Positions 26,601 to 40,400 of a DNA stretch of 64,000 nt are shown in pieces. The stretch's first letter is position 1, and each line of letters opens with the position of its first letter. Where the stretch lies: contig JAVLUZ010000143.1 in assembly GCA_036768485.1 (NCBI GenBank), positions 6,825,531 to 6,889,530 of the forward strand, written 5' to 3'. Both the position numbers and the translations under genes were made by a program. The notes beneath the pieces are model-generated. The model saw only the letters and a program-made list of their open reading frames with translations. It ran no database searches and was not told the origin of the DNA. Origin of the DNA: Mermis nigrescens (lineage: Eukaryota; Nematoda; Enoplea; Mermithida; Mermithidae).

Positions 26601-29600
26601 GTAATGGGAGAAAAGTGTCCGGATGAATTAATTGAACAGTCTATTGCTCTTAAAATAAGTATATGTACTTGAAATTGAACCGTTAGACGTCATTTGACGC
26701 TTTCTCATGGTTCAAGCAATCGATTTTGGTCCAAAATAGCCTGAGGGGGTATGCTTCTCAAAATCCTGGTTAGGGGGATATACCCTCAAGTGTGCACGTG
26801 TATATGTACATACGTGCTTGTACCCATTTGAAATCCATTGATTCATCACGAAGCGGACCGTTATTCGTTTGCGGTATCTCATTATTCAAGGTATGAGTAA
26901 CTGAACTATTAGAGTCACCAGGCGAAGAATTTTGAAATGCGCTTTTCAAAATTTGGTTAACTGACAACGTTTCTGGCTCGGCTGCTGAAGGAAGATTAGG
27001 CGGCAATTCTACGATATCCAAATCATTCGCAATAAGACGAGACTGCTCAGAAACATTCTGGCCTTGGATAACTCTGTACAAAATATCGGGATGGTTCCAG
27101 ATCTAAAATAACGTCAAATAATTGATTAGCAATACATGAGTTAGGCTTAATTAAACCAAGTAAGCTAAAGTGTGCATATCCAGAAATAAATGAAAAATGC
27201 GGAAACAAACTCCGCGGACTTTAAGCTATTCATCGCATAAAATTGCGAAAATACATTTATGAAATAAAAGCGGTTAACACAAAAAATAATGAAGAAAAAA
27301 CATAGATAGCTTAAATTTGTAGCATTTTAGTATTTTTGTTATAAAACAGTCTAATGAATGAAAATGTAAAATAATTACATAAAATTGTTCAATGTGCCGA
27401 TATTTATATCACTGAATTTTAATCGAATGAATTGAAAGGTAGGATTTTTTCAATTGAAGAAAAATGCACGCAAATTACTTCGCTCATCGATGACACAAGG
27501 GATAAGCGCATAGGCCGTATTAAAAGCAAGGGTTTGAATTGAATCAAAGTATGTATTATGCGAGTGTTTAAAACATACATGCACATAGAATATGGTGAGG
27601 GAATATTACCCCAGCAAAAGAGTCAGCCAGGCAGGTACTGTCCGGCGATTTTGAGCTGACAGAACGTTTTTTGCATCTTTTTTGAGGTTAAAAGCAGAAA
27701 AATATCAAAGATTTTCCGGTTAGTACTTTTATGTACTTTTTACTCAATAGGTGCCCAAATTTCTGCATTTCTTAGTGCACAAAGTGATACAATGCAGGCA
27801 AAATGGACTAAAAATGATTTAAAAATGCGATACTATCACGAAAAAACGTTTAATAGCCTATTTCGACCATTTTGGTCGTGTAAGGAGTAAAAAACCGTGA
27901 ACGTTTAATTTACTATTTTGGATTTCTCAGATTAACCCTCCCTGCCGACCTTGACCTTGTGCACTTATCGTTCAAAAGGATACATACTGTGTGTATAAAT
28001 AGATAAATAAAGGTATGCATAAATAAATAATATAATTTACAAATTTATACTCAATTAATTACCGCGCCTATTCGAAGCCATTTCACATTTCACAATACAC
28101 TCTTAAAAACATTTAAAGAATTATTTAGAAAAGAATCAGGCATCACAAGGGGGCTTATTATTAAAGATTAGCCATACACTTAGGCCACTGCCTTGCTGAA
28201 AATGACGTATAGAATTTTCCAGCAATTCCTAACGTCTGCAGTGAAGTGGAGCTTGTTTACTTATTTGAAATCCACCAAATGTAGGAATGGGCTTAATTGC
28301 AATTGTAGAGGCATTGATGAAGAAAAAATAGCTAAGGTTTGTTAAATGCGATACTCAGCAAACTATGTATATACATAGCTACTTTGCTGAGAGCTAATTT
28401 TTCATGACGACAGCTTATACACATGGCCAGCTTGTTAAAGTGTTGAGTATTTCGACCCCGATGACATAGTGACGATCTAAAGTTGCAAACATATGCGAAA
28501 TAAACGATAACTCACCTTGCAACACATTGCAAACGTTTTCAAGAGATTACAACCAGCATTCTGATCGGTCAGTTCACCGCGGCATTGTATGATCAGGCGC
28601 CTGTACAAAGCGTGTTGAATATTCGATTTGCGAAGAAAAATCACAAACTCATGTTTTGAGGGCAAAACAGACTTCAATATGGAATGGCTTTTCCTGAAAT
28701 GGTAAAAAAATCATTACTGTGTAGATGTAGTTAAAAAACAAATGTTCTTAAAACGTAAATATAAAGACGGGTAAATATCTTGTATGACGAATCAAGTGCC
28801 CTTTAACATACTTTTCCGCGTTAAGGCAGTGTTAGATTCTGAATTTAAGTGTGAGAATGCATTTGGTTGAATGAAAAGTTATGACAGAAGAATGGAGAAG
28901 ACTCAGGAGTGTGACCAAAATTTAATTTCGGGGAGATCACATGTTTTGAAGTCGCACATGGCGAGAACCTTTGGGACATAAATAAAAATAAAGCCAACCG
29001 TTTCTTGACAACCATAATTCAGGAAAATTAAAAAAAAATCGAAAAAGCTTCTGCTTCCCTTCAAACTCGGATACGACAATCAATCGTTTAAATTATCTGC
29101 ATATCAAATTAATTTCTCAATATTCAGTCCAAGCTCGACTAAATTTAGTGATTCCTGTCTTTGTATTTAATTTTAGGACTTTGAAAGCACGGGAAATTTT
29201 GACATGCTTACTATGTTTAAGTCAAGCCTGGTATTTTTAGGTAACAAATATAATATAAAAAAATTAGAAATGTAGTGCTACAATTCCGGGCTTGATAGCT
29301 AAAGAGTATGCTAGTAGCCTGACGTGACAAACTTTCATGTTCAAAACTTTGATTAAAAAATCAAAACTTTATCAAAATCAACGAATTTTGGATTGTTCAA
29401 AACCGGTATCTCACATGTTAATCCAGCATACTACATATGCTTATGGTACAACTTCCAGCCCGATCCTAAACACAGAACCAGGAGTTCAGCTCTCTCTAGC
29501 TATTCATCGTCATTTCTAAACGCAAGTATGTCGACAACGGTCTACTTTTTTTACGATAATGCTTTGCATATTTTAAATATAGGTCTCGTTGATAATACGC

Positions 29601-31334
29601 AAGATGAAGACTTTTATGACAGAGGTACATATGTAAATGTATGAGCTAGCCAGTCTCGTTTAGAATATATAAAAAACAATACAAGCAAATGTAAAGCTAT
29701 CACGCACATAGTAGCTATTCGATATTGCTTTCTTTAGACTAATTGCAACTATTTTTGAAATAAAAACCTATTTTATATTCAACGCCATGACATTTAGTCA
29801 TATGTACTTTTAGATTTTTCTAATAAGTGTGGCTAAAAACTTATAGGACTTCATAGATAAACAATGAACGAAATATGTATATATTTGATCGTAAAAGTAG
29901 AAAAATTATTTAAAATTTTATCCGCACAACGGACACTTTTAAAAACCAAAACAATAGTGCTAAGCGGACTGAAATATTGCACGTTTTAAATGAAGTGACA
30001 TCACCCAAATGATAGATCTCTAACATCCCACTAGTTTATACGAGTGTTAAGACAGTCATTTTAAGGAATACATGTATGTACACATAACATCAATTCATAA
30101 AAGAAGTTATGAGTATAATTGATCGAAGAGAAATTGTACTGAATAAGTCAAAATCGATTATGTATAAGCAAAGTTTTACCTTTGTACAAAACCTTTTAAC
30201 ATTTTGGTCAAAATGTGTACTCGTTGCCGCATAATTTTGTCGTCACAAGCAGTACTGTCAACGCATTGGCCATTTTTGATTGGTCTTTCAAACATATTAG
30301 CAAACTCGTGTTTGCTACCCAAATAGTTGGGCCTCACGAAATTTACCATGCACCAATATTCAAACATGTTGTTTTGTAGGGGATAACCGGTTAGGACAAT
30401 ACGACGCCTGCAAACAATTTCTTTCAAAATGAGTTATGAACGATTACTTCGCACTGTTATTAACTGGTGAATATGGACGGGAGAACTTTAAAATCAAAAC
30501 AGGACAAATGTAAAGGCAGGCACATACGATTCTCACCGCGAAATTTGAAGACTTAGCAGTTCTTAAGTTCTGCTAAAGACTGCTTTGCCAATGTTAATAT
30601 AGGACGTCTTTATATCCAACGCAGCAATGCAAAACATAACACGAAGGCCTGTGTTATAGCATAGACCGGAAAACCGTTAAGGTTTATTATGTGATCGAAG
30701 TTCGTGGCGAGAACTATAGTATGTACAGAGTGGCCTCAAAAAAGGTCACACCTCAACGTTACATACATATATGATTACTTGGGTAATTACATATTGGCAT
30801 ATAATTTTAAGATCAGCTGCACTAGATAGGTAGACATGTCTTTGTTTAAACCGCATAAAAAAATTTTGGCCAGCTGCCAGCGATTCATATGTTACAGCGA
30901 TTTATTATATACATCTCACCTTGATGTTGTTTAAACTCCAGAGTTTCTGCGTTGCATCAAATCACTGAGCATATAATAGGTATGTAGGTGTCCTTTTTTG
31001 ACAAGATATGCAGTCAAAAAGTTAATTAGCAGATTGTTTAAACCCCCAGGGCAGATACATATGCGTCCTACCAGGTGCAAAAACTTCGAGATATCTTCAA
31101 CGGAGGGAAAAATCGATGACAGAACCAATGTCGCTTTTGGCGTCTGAACAATTCCGAAGTTGGGTGTAAGCAAATCGCGGTAGCACTCGAACTGTTGACA
31201 GCTGGCCAAAATTTTTTGCAATTTGAGACATTTTTATGTATATCTAATGCAGCCGGTCTCAAAATTGTATGTTCCAATCATCCGAAGTTATGACATATAA
31301 TACCGGAATGTAGTCTTTTTAGGCCACCCTACCC

Positions 31335-31415
<81 letters not shown>

Positions 31416-34400
31416 GTCGTTCGTGAAAATTATTTACCAGCATAAACAAAAATGGAGAAAAAGCAATTTGTTGAGATTCACTTATATAGATAAAATAGAA
31501 TCAATAATATTATTTATATCAAGAGCAATAATTTTAACATCGCTAAAATTTGGAAGATCTCTAGTGTACATAATTTGATATTATTTCTTGAATTTTCGAA
31601 TAGGTACATACACGAGTAAGCTTTCGAGATCAAGATTATTTAAAAATTGAAAATATTTGTATACATTAACAAATAGTTGTTTTAGGCCTACGACGAATCC
31701 GAAGTACTTACTGCATCGTAGAGCTAACTGGCGGATTTAGAGGGGGCGAGGGGGCCGCCTCATGTCTTCAAAAAATATTTGGGCGCAATGAAGAATATTT
31801 GTGTATTTTTTGATGATTTTAGCCATTTTATCATGGTTTTTCAAATTTGCGCCGGGATAGTAGATACTCATTAATTACCTTTACTCTTTTGGCGCTCTAA
31901 AAAACTTAAATTTACGGTCAGAAGCAGTGATCGGACCGAGGGTACTTTTGGACCCTCGGCCTCGGCCGAGGCGACTTTAAATCCTTGCCTCGGCCGAGGG
32001 TAATGCCGAGGGTCAAGACTCTTAGAATATTTTGTATGCACATGAGCTAGAGAATAATCGTAATATTAAACACTTTGTCGAATGTCAAACAATTCATTTT
32101 TATTTTCAATAATAGTAGATTAAATATGTGAAGGATTTATTGAATAAAGTCAGCAGCATGAAAGCATACTTAATTTGACAAGTTGCCGTTGATGAAGACT
32201 TGGAAAAGTTGATAAAAAATATGGCTGAACAAGCACTTAAAAACTTTTATTACTATAAATAAGAAAACAGTGTCGAAGAAATCAACGAACAAACGAAATA
32301 AGCTAAGTAAAGACAGAACTGCAGCCATTGTTGTGCTCGCTTTTGCAGTAATGCATGTTTAAACACGCTTTTTCGGTCATCCAATTCTGGTGTGGCAGGT
32401 AATATGACGGAAACTGCACTGTACTTTCCGCTCATAGTTTCCCAAGGTCCAGAGTTGAGGGAAGGGTGGTGAAATCCCAAAATGGGGGACCAGTAAATTG
32501 AGTAGTGTCTTTGTATGAGCGAACAAATTTTTTTACATATTTTATATAAATATGTTTTTAAACATACACATTTTTACATACTGCCAGTGTGTGACCTGCA
32601 ACCGGCATGCAGTCCTGAACAGTGTTTTTTGTGCAAGATACATTTTTACGTGTAAAAAGATGGTATCCAAAAGTCTTTGAACATTTTGTACATGCAAATT
32701 TTTGTGTACTATTATAGTATGGTACAGTAGCGATTTAGTGTGGTAAAACAGGGTTTTTCGACCTTTGGTAGTGTATCTTAGCTAATTCCTGGGTTTCTGA
32801 ATATTTGACATTTTTCCATTCTAAATGCAAATTCTACTATTTTAAAAATATACAGGACAGACAATCACTGATGCGCCGAAAATTTTCGTGAATTTTACAC
32901 TTTTTTCACAGTTTTTGTCTCTCCAAAAATCTTTGTGCATGTATATACAAAGACGGTTTTGAAAAGGATTCTGTACATTATGAAAAATCTTTGCCAAATA
33001 CAAAAATCCGTGACCCTAAATGTGATAATTCGGCTTGAATTTAGTTGATAATATTAGTTCAGCGCGAAGCGCCGAAATTTTCATCAGCTTTTGATGAAAT
33101 TTACACATAAAACTCGACTGAGAAAGCTAAAATAACTTGTACTACAAAATCAGAAATATTACAGATATTGTAATATGCCAATTAAATCTTGTAATAAGCA
33201 CTACTGTGCTTAGAAATCCAATGCAACATCAGGATAAATTAGTCAACTTTATCTTTGAACGGCAAAAAAGTGCAAAGTTATTAAATAGTACTTATTTTGC
33301 ATAAATTTTTAAAAACAGTATAAATAGATACAAAGGATATTTAAATCTGCATAAAGATGCCTAGATTACACAAAAATTGATTTTGGAGTGTTTTTTCCCC
33401 TGCTTCAATCTAAATACAGTATATTAGCGATATTTTGCGCGAAGCGTCGAAAATTTTTTGAAATTTCCTAAAATATCTGAAAAACGATATAATTAATATC
33501 ACTTTGTCCAAGAAAGAATGTTAACATTGTATAAAAATGACTCCAAAAAATGCGCGAGCCGAAATTGATTTTTGGCAAAACCTGCATTTATTGGCCATTT
33601 TTAGGTGCGTTTTTGCGATTTTCGGCCGAAAATTCGTGGTCATTTACCCCCTCTCCCATAAAAATGGCCGAAAACCATACGTGTAACAGAGGGGTTTGGG
33701 GAATTCCCCATCCGCCCAGGGTTGGACGTCCTCCCCACACCCTTCCCTCCAACGTCAGAAAATTTTGACCCACCCTCCCCATTTTTGGCGAAAATTTGCG
33801 CTTTGTTGGCTATTTTTAGGTGCTTTTGCCATTTTTGACATAAAATTAGAGTCGATAACCCCCTCCTTCTAAAAATGGCCAGGGACCCCTACCCGACATT
33901 TTAAGTCGTTACATGTATGCCTACGTGAAATTCTAATAGTTAGCTGCACTTTGACCATAGTAAAAATTAACTTCTAAAATTATTCAAAAGGTTTTCACCA
34001 AAAATCGTCTGACAGTGACTTGAGTCTTGTACTCTGAGAGGAGGGTAATAACCCTCCCTCACCCCCACCCCTTTGGGAATAAGTGTTACCGATCCATGTA
34101 GCGAGCATGAGAATTAAAACTTAGTCATCACATGAATAATAAATTGCCACTTTACTGTATGTAACTTGGTGTAACTGGGTACGCGACTAAAACCATAAGA
34201 AAAGTCTATAGGTAAAAAATAGCCTGTGTACTGAAGATGCATTCTAAATAGCTAATATTCAACTGATATATTAAACTTATTCAAATTTGATTTTAACCCT
34301 CGGCGCCTCGGCACATTTCAGCTTCGCCCTCGGCGCCGAGGCCGAGGCTCCGAAAAACGCTGAGGATTGCCAAGGCCAAGGCCGAGGCCTCGGTCCGATC

Positions 34401-37400
34401 ACTGGTCAGAAGAGTAGTTTTTGTACAGAACAAAGATTGTGTAGCTCCTACAATGATTTCTCGACTGTTTTTAGGCAATTAGCATCAATTTCTGCATTAA
34501 TTTTGCGAGTTTTTCATAAAAACTTTGGAAAATTTCGAAATGTTTAGCTTTTTTTGCACTAGAAATAATTCTGCCTATCAAAAGACAGCAAAAAACCGTT
34601 ACTTTGAGCATGATACAGGAATTTTGGACCAAAGTTTAACAATTCTAGGAAAAGTTTTGGTTCCCCCTGTCAGAAAATCCTGGATTCGCCACTGGTAGAG
34701 CTTCAGGCAAGACGCATTATCGCTAATCACCAGACACAAGGACCAATTAATAAATAATTCTTATAAATAATCATAACTTTAAACCAGCTATTCATATAAA
34801 GGCAATCAGTTGTGAAGTCAAGGGAAAGAACAGAAGAAATCAGCAAAAGTCTACTTTCAGACACTTTCCAAAAATGTTTAAAATTCCGAGTTGAAGCTAT
34901 CAGAGAATCATAGTGCAATAATTTAACATCGAATATACATAGGCCGGAATAGGCGCGGGGCTTTAGATGGTGTTTAAACCCCCAGAATCCGAAAAGTCCG
35001 GAAGAACCCCCAAAATAAAATATTTTGACGTTTTTTCGCTATTTTTTGAAGTTTGACTACCAAGAATTCTCTCCTGAAATTTGGGTGTTGCCCATTACTG
35101 TGTATGGTGAAAGCTCTAGTGCAGGCTGAGCAAGACCTATCACAGAAACCTTTGAAGCAAAATTCTAAAACTTTCCCAACAAGTCACAGTAGGAATCTTA
35201 CCTTTCTATTCATTTTCCTTTTTACATACCACCGACGCGTTTGTAAGCACTTTTAAGGCAAAACAGTGGTCATATAGAATTTTGATTTAATGTGAGTGAA
35301 CCAATTCCGTTTTTGATGGGCCTTCTAACAGTACATATATCGCATTTTACATGAGAACGTAGGGGTACGCTTGTGACCAGATATGCACGTGGGAAGGGGT
35401 TCGGGAGTATATATAGATGGAAAAATGGGTATTCTCTTGGAAAAATGACAAATGAAGGCGAAAAACAGACGAAAATCGGATATCGATTTCATTGACTAAT
35501 AAAAACAGAAACGCTGAGGAATTGTAAGCTAAAAAGTGTTTATAAACATCTACGTACCTGGTTCTGATGCAAGTCAATGCTTTGGCAGTATTCGTCTGTA
35601 GATTTTTTATCCGATGTCCTTCATCGCATACCACAAGGTCGGGTCCTAACTCTAGCAGCATTTGCTTCAATTCTTTAAATTGAGAAGAAAATTGCAGTTA
35701 AGGCATAGAAACTAATAAGATAATACGTTTATGCCCAACAATGATTAATAGATGAAGGAAATGAGCATTGCAAAACAAACATAGAAAACATCGTTAATAC
35801 GTTTTCGTTTAGTAAGGTGTTCAATAACCCCGCATTGTTAACGAAGATCAACGAGATTAAAATGATAAAATACAATTAGTTAAAGCTCTGCTCAACTTAT
35901 ACTCCATCTTGATTATCAAATTTCAAGATTCTTTAACAAGTACTGATGTTTCGTATTGTTTTGACTAGCTTAAATAAGTAACTACGTATAGCAGTCACGT
36001 GAAAAACTGTCTAAACTCACACAAAACATCAATTAAAATCAAACATTTTTTATGACGATAGACAAAATCTCTTCAGCCTACCTAAGTTTACTTAAGGAGG
36101 GAAAATTTTATAGAGAAAATGAGGCAAAATAAGACTACAATTGGATTAAATTCTAAACACTTGCACAAAAGTATTTGACTCTAAATAGAAACTGTAACAT
36201 TATACGTAAAAAAGTAAACCGGCTGATCCCTTCGACATCTACTGGCTAGCATAAATGCACAAAACATGCAGTGACTCTCTGAACAAGGTCTTCATAGTGA
36301 AAAAGGGTAGAACGTACCAATAGTCATCATCCCCTTCCATCCCTACATATAAATGAAAAAGAACAAATCCATCCTCATATCGGGTGAATATTCATTAAAA
36401 AACTGTTTAGGTGTCTTTTGCTATTCATCAAAAGGCCAGTTAGCATACATGCACAGCATATGAATTGTGGGCAAGAGAAGGGGGTGGGTGAAACCAAAGA
36501 CATTTTTCAAAAAGGCCTTAATCGTGCGAACGAAAGAAAGATGGGTACGCGTAAAAACACAATTTTTGACGTTTCTGATGATGCTCTCTCTCTCTATCTA
36601 TAGCATAAAAACACGAAAAAAATTTGGAAAAATGTGAAAAAAATCGAGAAAATTGGGCCAAATATGGTCAAAAACGAGTACATATATGGCGAGAAACGCC
36701 GATGCGGGATACGAAATGATTAATATTATACATCCCCTTCATTTGATCCTACGTAATAATGAACTAACCGCCAGCTCTAGCAATTCTCTGTTCTTCAGCG
36801 ATGGCAAGCGCTTGTTCAGACAGCGAAGTTTTGAGATTTTTTCTCGCTTTTTTATGTGACGATAAATCCTTATTCGTTAGTATGCGAAACATTTCGTAAC
36901 CCATAAGCAGTACGCCACCATTTTCAAACCATTTTTCTTGAAAATAGGTTAATGCAATCATAGAAAAGTTCGCTCGCATCAATTGAAACAAAATTAAATA
37001 CGATATGGACTTGGGTGGAGAACAAAAAAGAACTAGGTACGTTTTCATTCCTAATAAGATTTTCACATACGGATGAAACCAATTATTTTTGGTCAAACGG
37101 AAAAAGTCATAACCAAAAACGTCTTTAAATTCCATAAGAATATTTTTGTAGGTACAACGACTAATTTTTCTCAATATAGACTGATTTCAATTTACAAAAT
37201 TGCTCAAAAATAAAAATAAATTATGTAGTATATAGACGTTGCCATGTAAAAAGACTAATTTACGACGTTAGTGATGAATAAGAAGATTTGACGGCATTAA
37301 AAGCGGCAGATAAAAATATAATTCACAAGATTTTCAGGCTTTTCGCCCGCCAAGACAACGAAATATTTAATTATAAATGAATAAATACTTTTATTGAATA

Positions 37401-40400
37401 GAATTCTGTATCAATGCTCCAACGCATATAAACACTGTGGAGGAGGGTTGTGAAATTTTATATCTGCAAATAAATTAAAAGAATGACCTTTAATAAAAAT
37501 AAAATGTACGTATTTTCAAAATTAGTAGCCAAAGCTCAACAAAATTTTAAATGCGATGTAACGGAACTAACGCGTGGTTGCGAATCTGTCAAATTTAAAA
37601 TGCAATAGAAAAGAAACTAACGCGTGATTGCGAATCTGTCCATTTGAGTTCTACATTTTTCACTGAGAAGGAAAACGTCAAAATCTCGTCCTTCTACGTT
37701 CTCGTCAGTGATTAAATCTTTTTCTGATTTTTTCGGCAACCAACGATTGAATTCGTTTGTCCAGTTTGCCAACGTGTTGATAGGTACAAGAATTAGAATG
37801 CGTTTTCCCGCCGTGTAGCGGTAAAAAAGGTCGATAAATGCGATTACCTAAAGGAAAACGACTAATTCCTTACAAGAATTAATCTCTAGAAATGATTAAA
37901 AAACAATGAAATAGATCGGAAAACGTAGTTCTGGTGTTAAATGCTTTCCGACGGCATAATTGTCAACATTTTAAACGAATTTCTCTGAAACGAAATTCTA
38001 GATACTACATAGGTTACATACACGCGGCAATGCACATAGTCAGTCATAAAAGAGTTGAAATTTAAAATAGTCGCCCGGAAGAGGTAAACTGAGGTACTTC
38101 ATTAGTTCAGAGGTAGGTAGCAATATGAAAAGGCGTAACAAGGATTTTATTTGGGGTGACGCCCGAAATTTTCGGAGTCCTATATTCCGAGAACCATTAG
38201 GAGATACGCGAAAATAATGGCATTTTGAGCGTTCCTCGACGATATCTAGGCCATTTTGAAGAAAAAAATTTAAAAAATTGAAAATTTTTCTTGCTTGATT
38301 TCACATTTGGATATCAAAAATCTATCCTTCAACCTATCTGTATGACTACTTTTTTAATATCAAGTTGAACTTTGACTCCAAAACATTTCGAAATTCTTGT
38401 CTTCGCATTTAATTTTGCGCTTTTGCAAAGAAAACTAATGCAGAAAATAATAACTCGGCGCTAAGCGCCGAAATTTTTTTGACATATTCGCCATTTTCAA
38501 GTCAAATTTGGGCTTGAGATATAAAATAAGAAATCAGGCTCGAAGCGGCGGAAAAGTTTGAGTTTAGTAGGTCAAAAGTGTGCTAAAGACGCATTTTGGC
38601 TGTGACCCTTGGAGGATCCTTGTGAAATAAAGAAATATTTTTTCATTTCGGGGGGGGGCGGCCCGCCCACCCCCCGCCTGGTTACGCCCCTGTCAATATG
38701 TAAAGATAACACACAAATAGCTTTTAATTTTTTATAGAAAAAATCTTACGGTCTAGCTTATGAAATTAAGAGGCGGGTGGCTGGTTCAACATTTTTGTTT
38801 TTTTTCATACAACATTTTCGTCAACACCTGTCCCATAAACAAGAATTTTACGTACAGTCGCTTTACGAACGCGAATACCCAATTATTTGTTTAATTGAAA
38901 AGATAATTTTCATAATGCTCTACGTGGTAAAAACACATTTGTAATCCTTTGACATGCGGTAACCAAATTCATAAACCGATAACGCTTGAATACGGAAATT
39001 CAAAAATATGGAAATGCAAAGGTTGGATTTTCACAAAAATCAAAATATGCGCCTCCAACTTTCAAATATTAAGTTGATTTTAAGGCGTTTTAGAAGCAAC
39101 AAGGAAATGATTTAATATTGCATATTTTACCTGTTTTCATACAAAAAATATATACTAGCCTAAATTCCTTTGCTGAACACAAGAGCCGAGAATAAAAGAC
39201 TAAAAACCCTACGCCATTGGCCAATCGCTTTTTACATTGCACTATTTTATACAAGCAATATTACGTTGAATATCATTAAGTAAAAAGGCATATGCACTCG
39301 TACACCTACATTTCTCAGGTAGTGCAAATCCCATCAGCATTCAAACAAATGAAACAATCACCTGCAATGTTTTTCCAAGGCCCATGCTATGCGCTAAAAT
39401 ACATCCAAATCCAGGTCGGCTTGAGTACCTTTGCAAAGATTCAACGATATTGCTATACATGAAACGTATGCCACTAAGCTTTAAAAAGTAGGAATTATTA
39501 AAAAATTTAAGCAATCGTCGTATTAAAACTATGATATCTACTTGGTGAGGTTTCAAAATTCCACTCAAATAACGCGAAATAAGAATATCGGGATCCTCAG
39601 GTGGATGTCCAATGTTGACAAGCATTTTGCCATCACGAGCAGAGGCATAGTCACCACGAATATCTAAACAAAGTTCAGAGCAAACTTACGGTAATACGCA
39701 AAGTTGGAATCACTACACAAAGTTGAAGTAATTCCTATGTACATTTCTTTCTGATAATGTTTTACACAGAAAAAGACTATCAGAAAACTTGTTCTAAATT
39801 AGTCAGTTTTTAGTGCTGCTTTTAAATATTGGAGCTTTATCTCTGTAGGAAGAATAAATTTGCGCTATTGAGTGGAAATTAAACCTCTTTCTCCATAGTT
39901 TGACTTGTAATTGTAGGAAAAATTAGAAATGCCCATAATTAGTGAGGATGTCCCAAGCCCGACATCCTTCCTGATAAATGGGCAATTTACGGCCCTAGAA
40001 CGCTATTGATCAAACAAATTATGCTATATATACATACCTGCTGGTTGAACAATTATATAAATAACAATTTGTATGACAAATATGCTCGATTTCCAGAAAA
40101 ATTATTACTATCTCATACATGCTCGCGTTATCAAATTGAGAAACAGTACAGTAATAAGCAACGTATACTTTACAAAGGGCGGCTATGATACGCCTTCTTC
40201 CCGGATCATTATGCTCAAGCGACTCCAGAATAATTAAGTAATCGTCGTACATATGTTCCCTTAAGTCAGATTTTGATTTACTTCTAATTTTAATCTGCGA
40301 TAAACTGAGAGAACAGCAAAACTAAATAATAATCGCAAGATAAATCCATTTAGCTAGTCAAGGCAGTATGGACAGAGGAGAACTTCGTATGAGACGTCCA

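Noticed and set aside
30931..31221. 96-codon minus-strand ORF, possible mariner transposase remnant
   Set aside because: No DDE/D signature or recognisable block; only the flanking inverted ends suggest an element.
39479..39541. 21 residues after KPHQ taken as part of the protein
   Set aside because: They interrupt KPHQ-SGIRF, continuous in the family, and are bounded by GTAGAT and TTTTAAAG; treated as an intron, though retention is noted as a finding.
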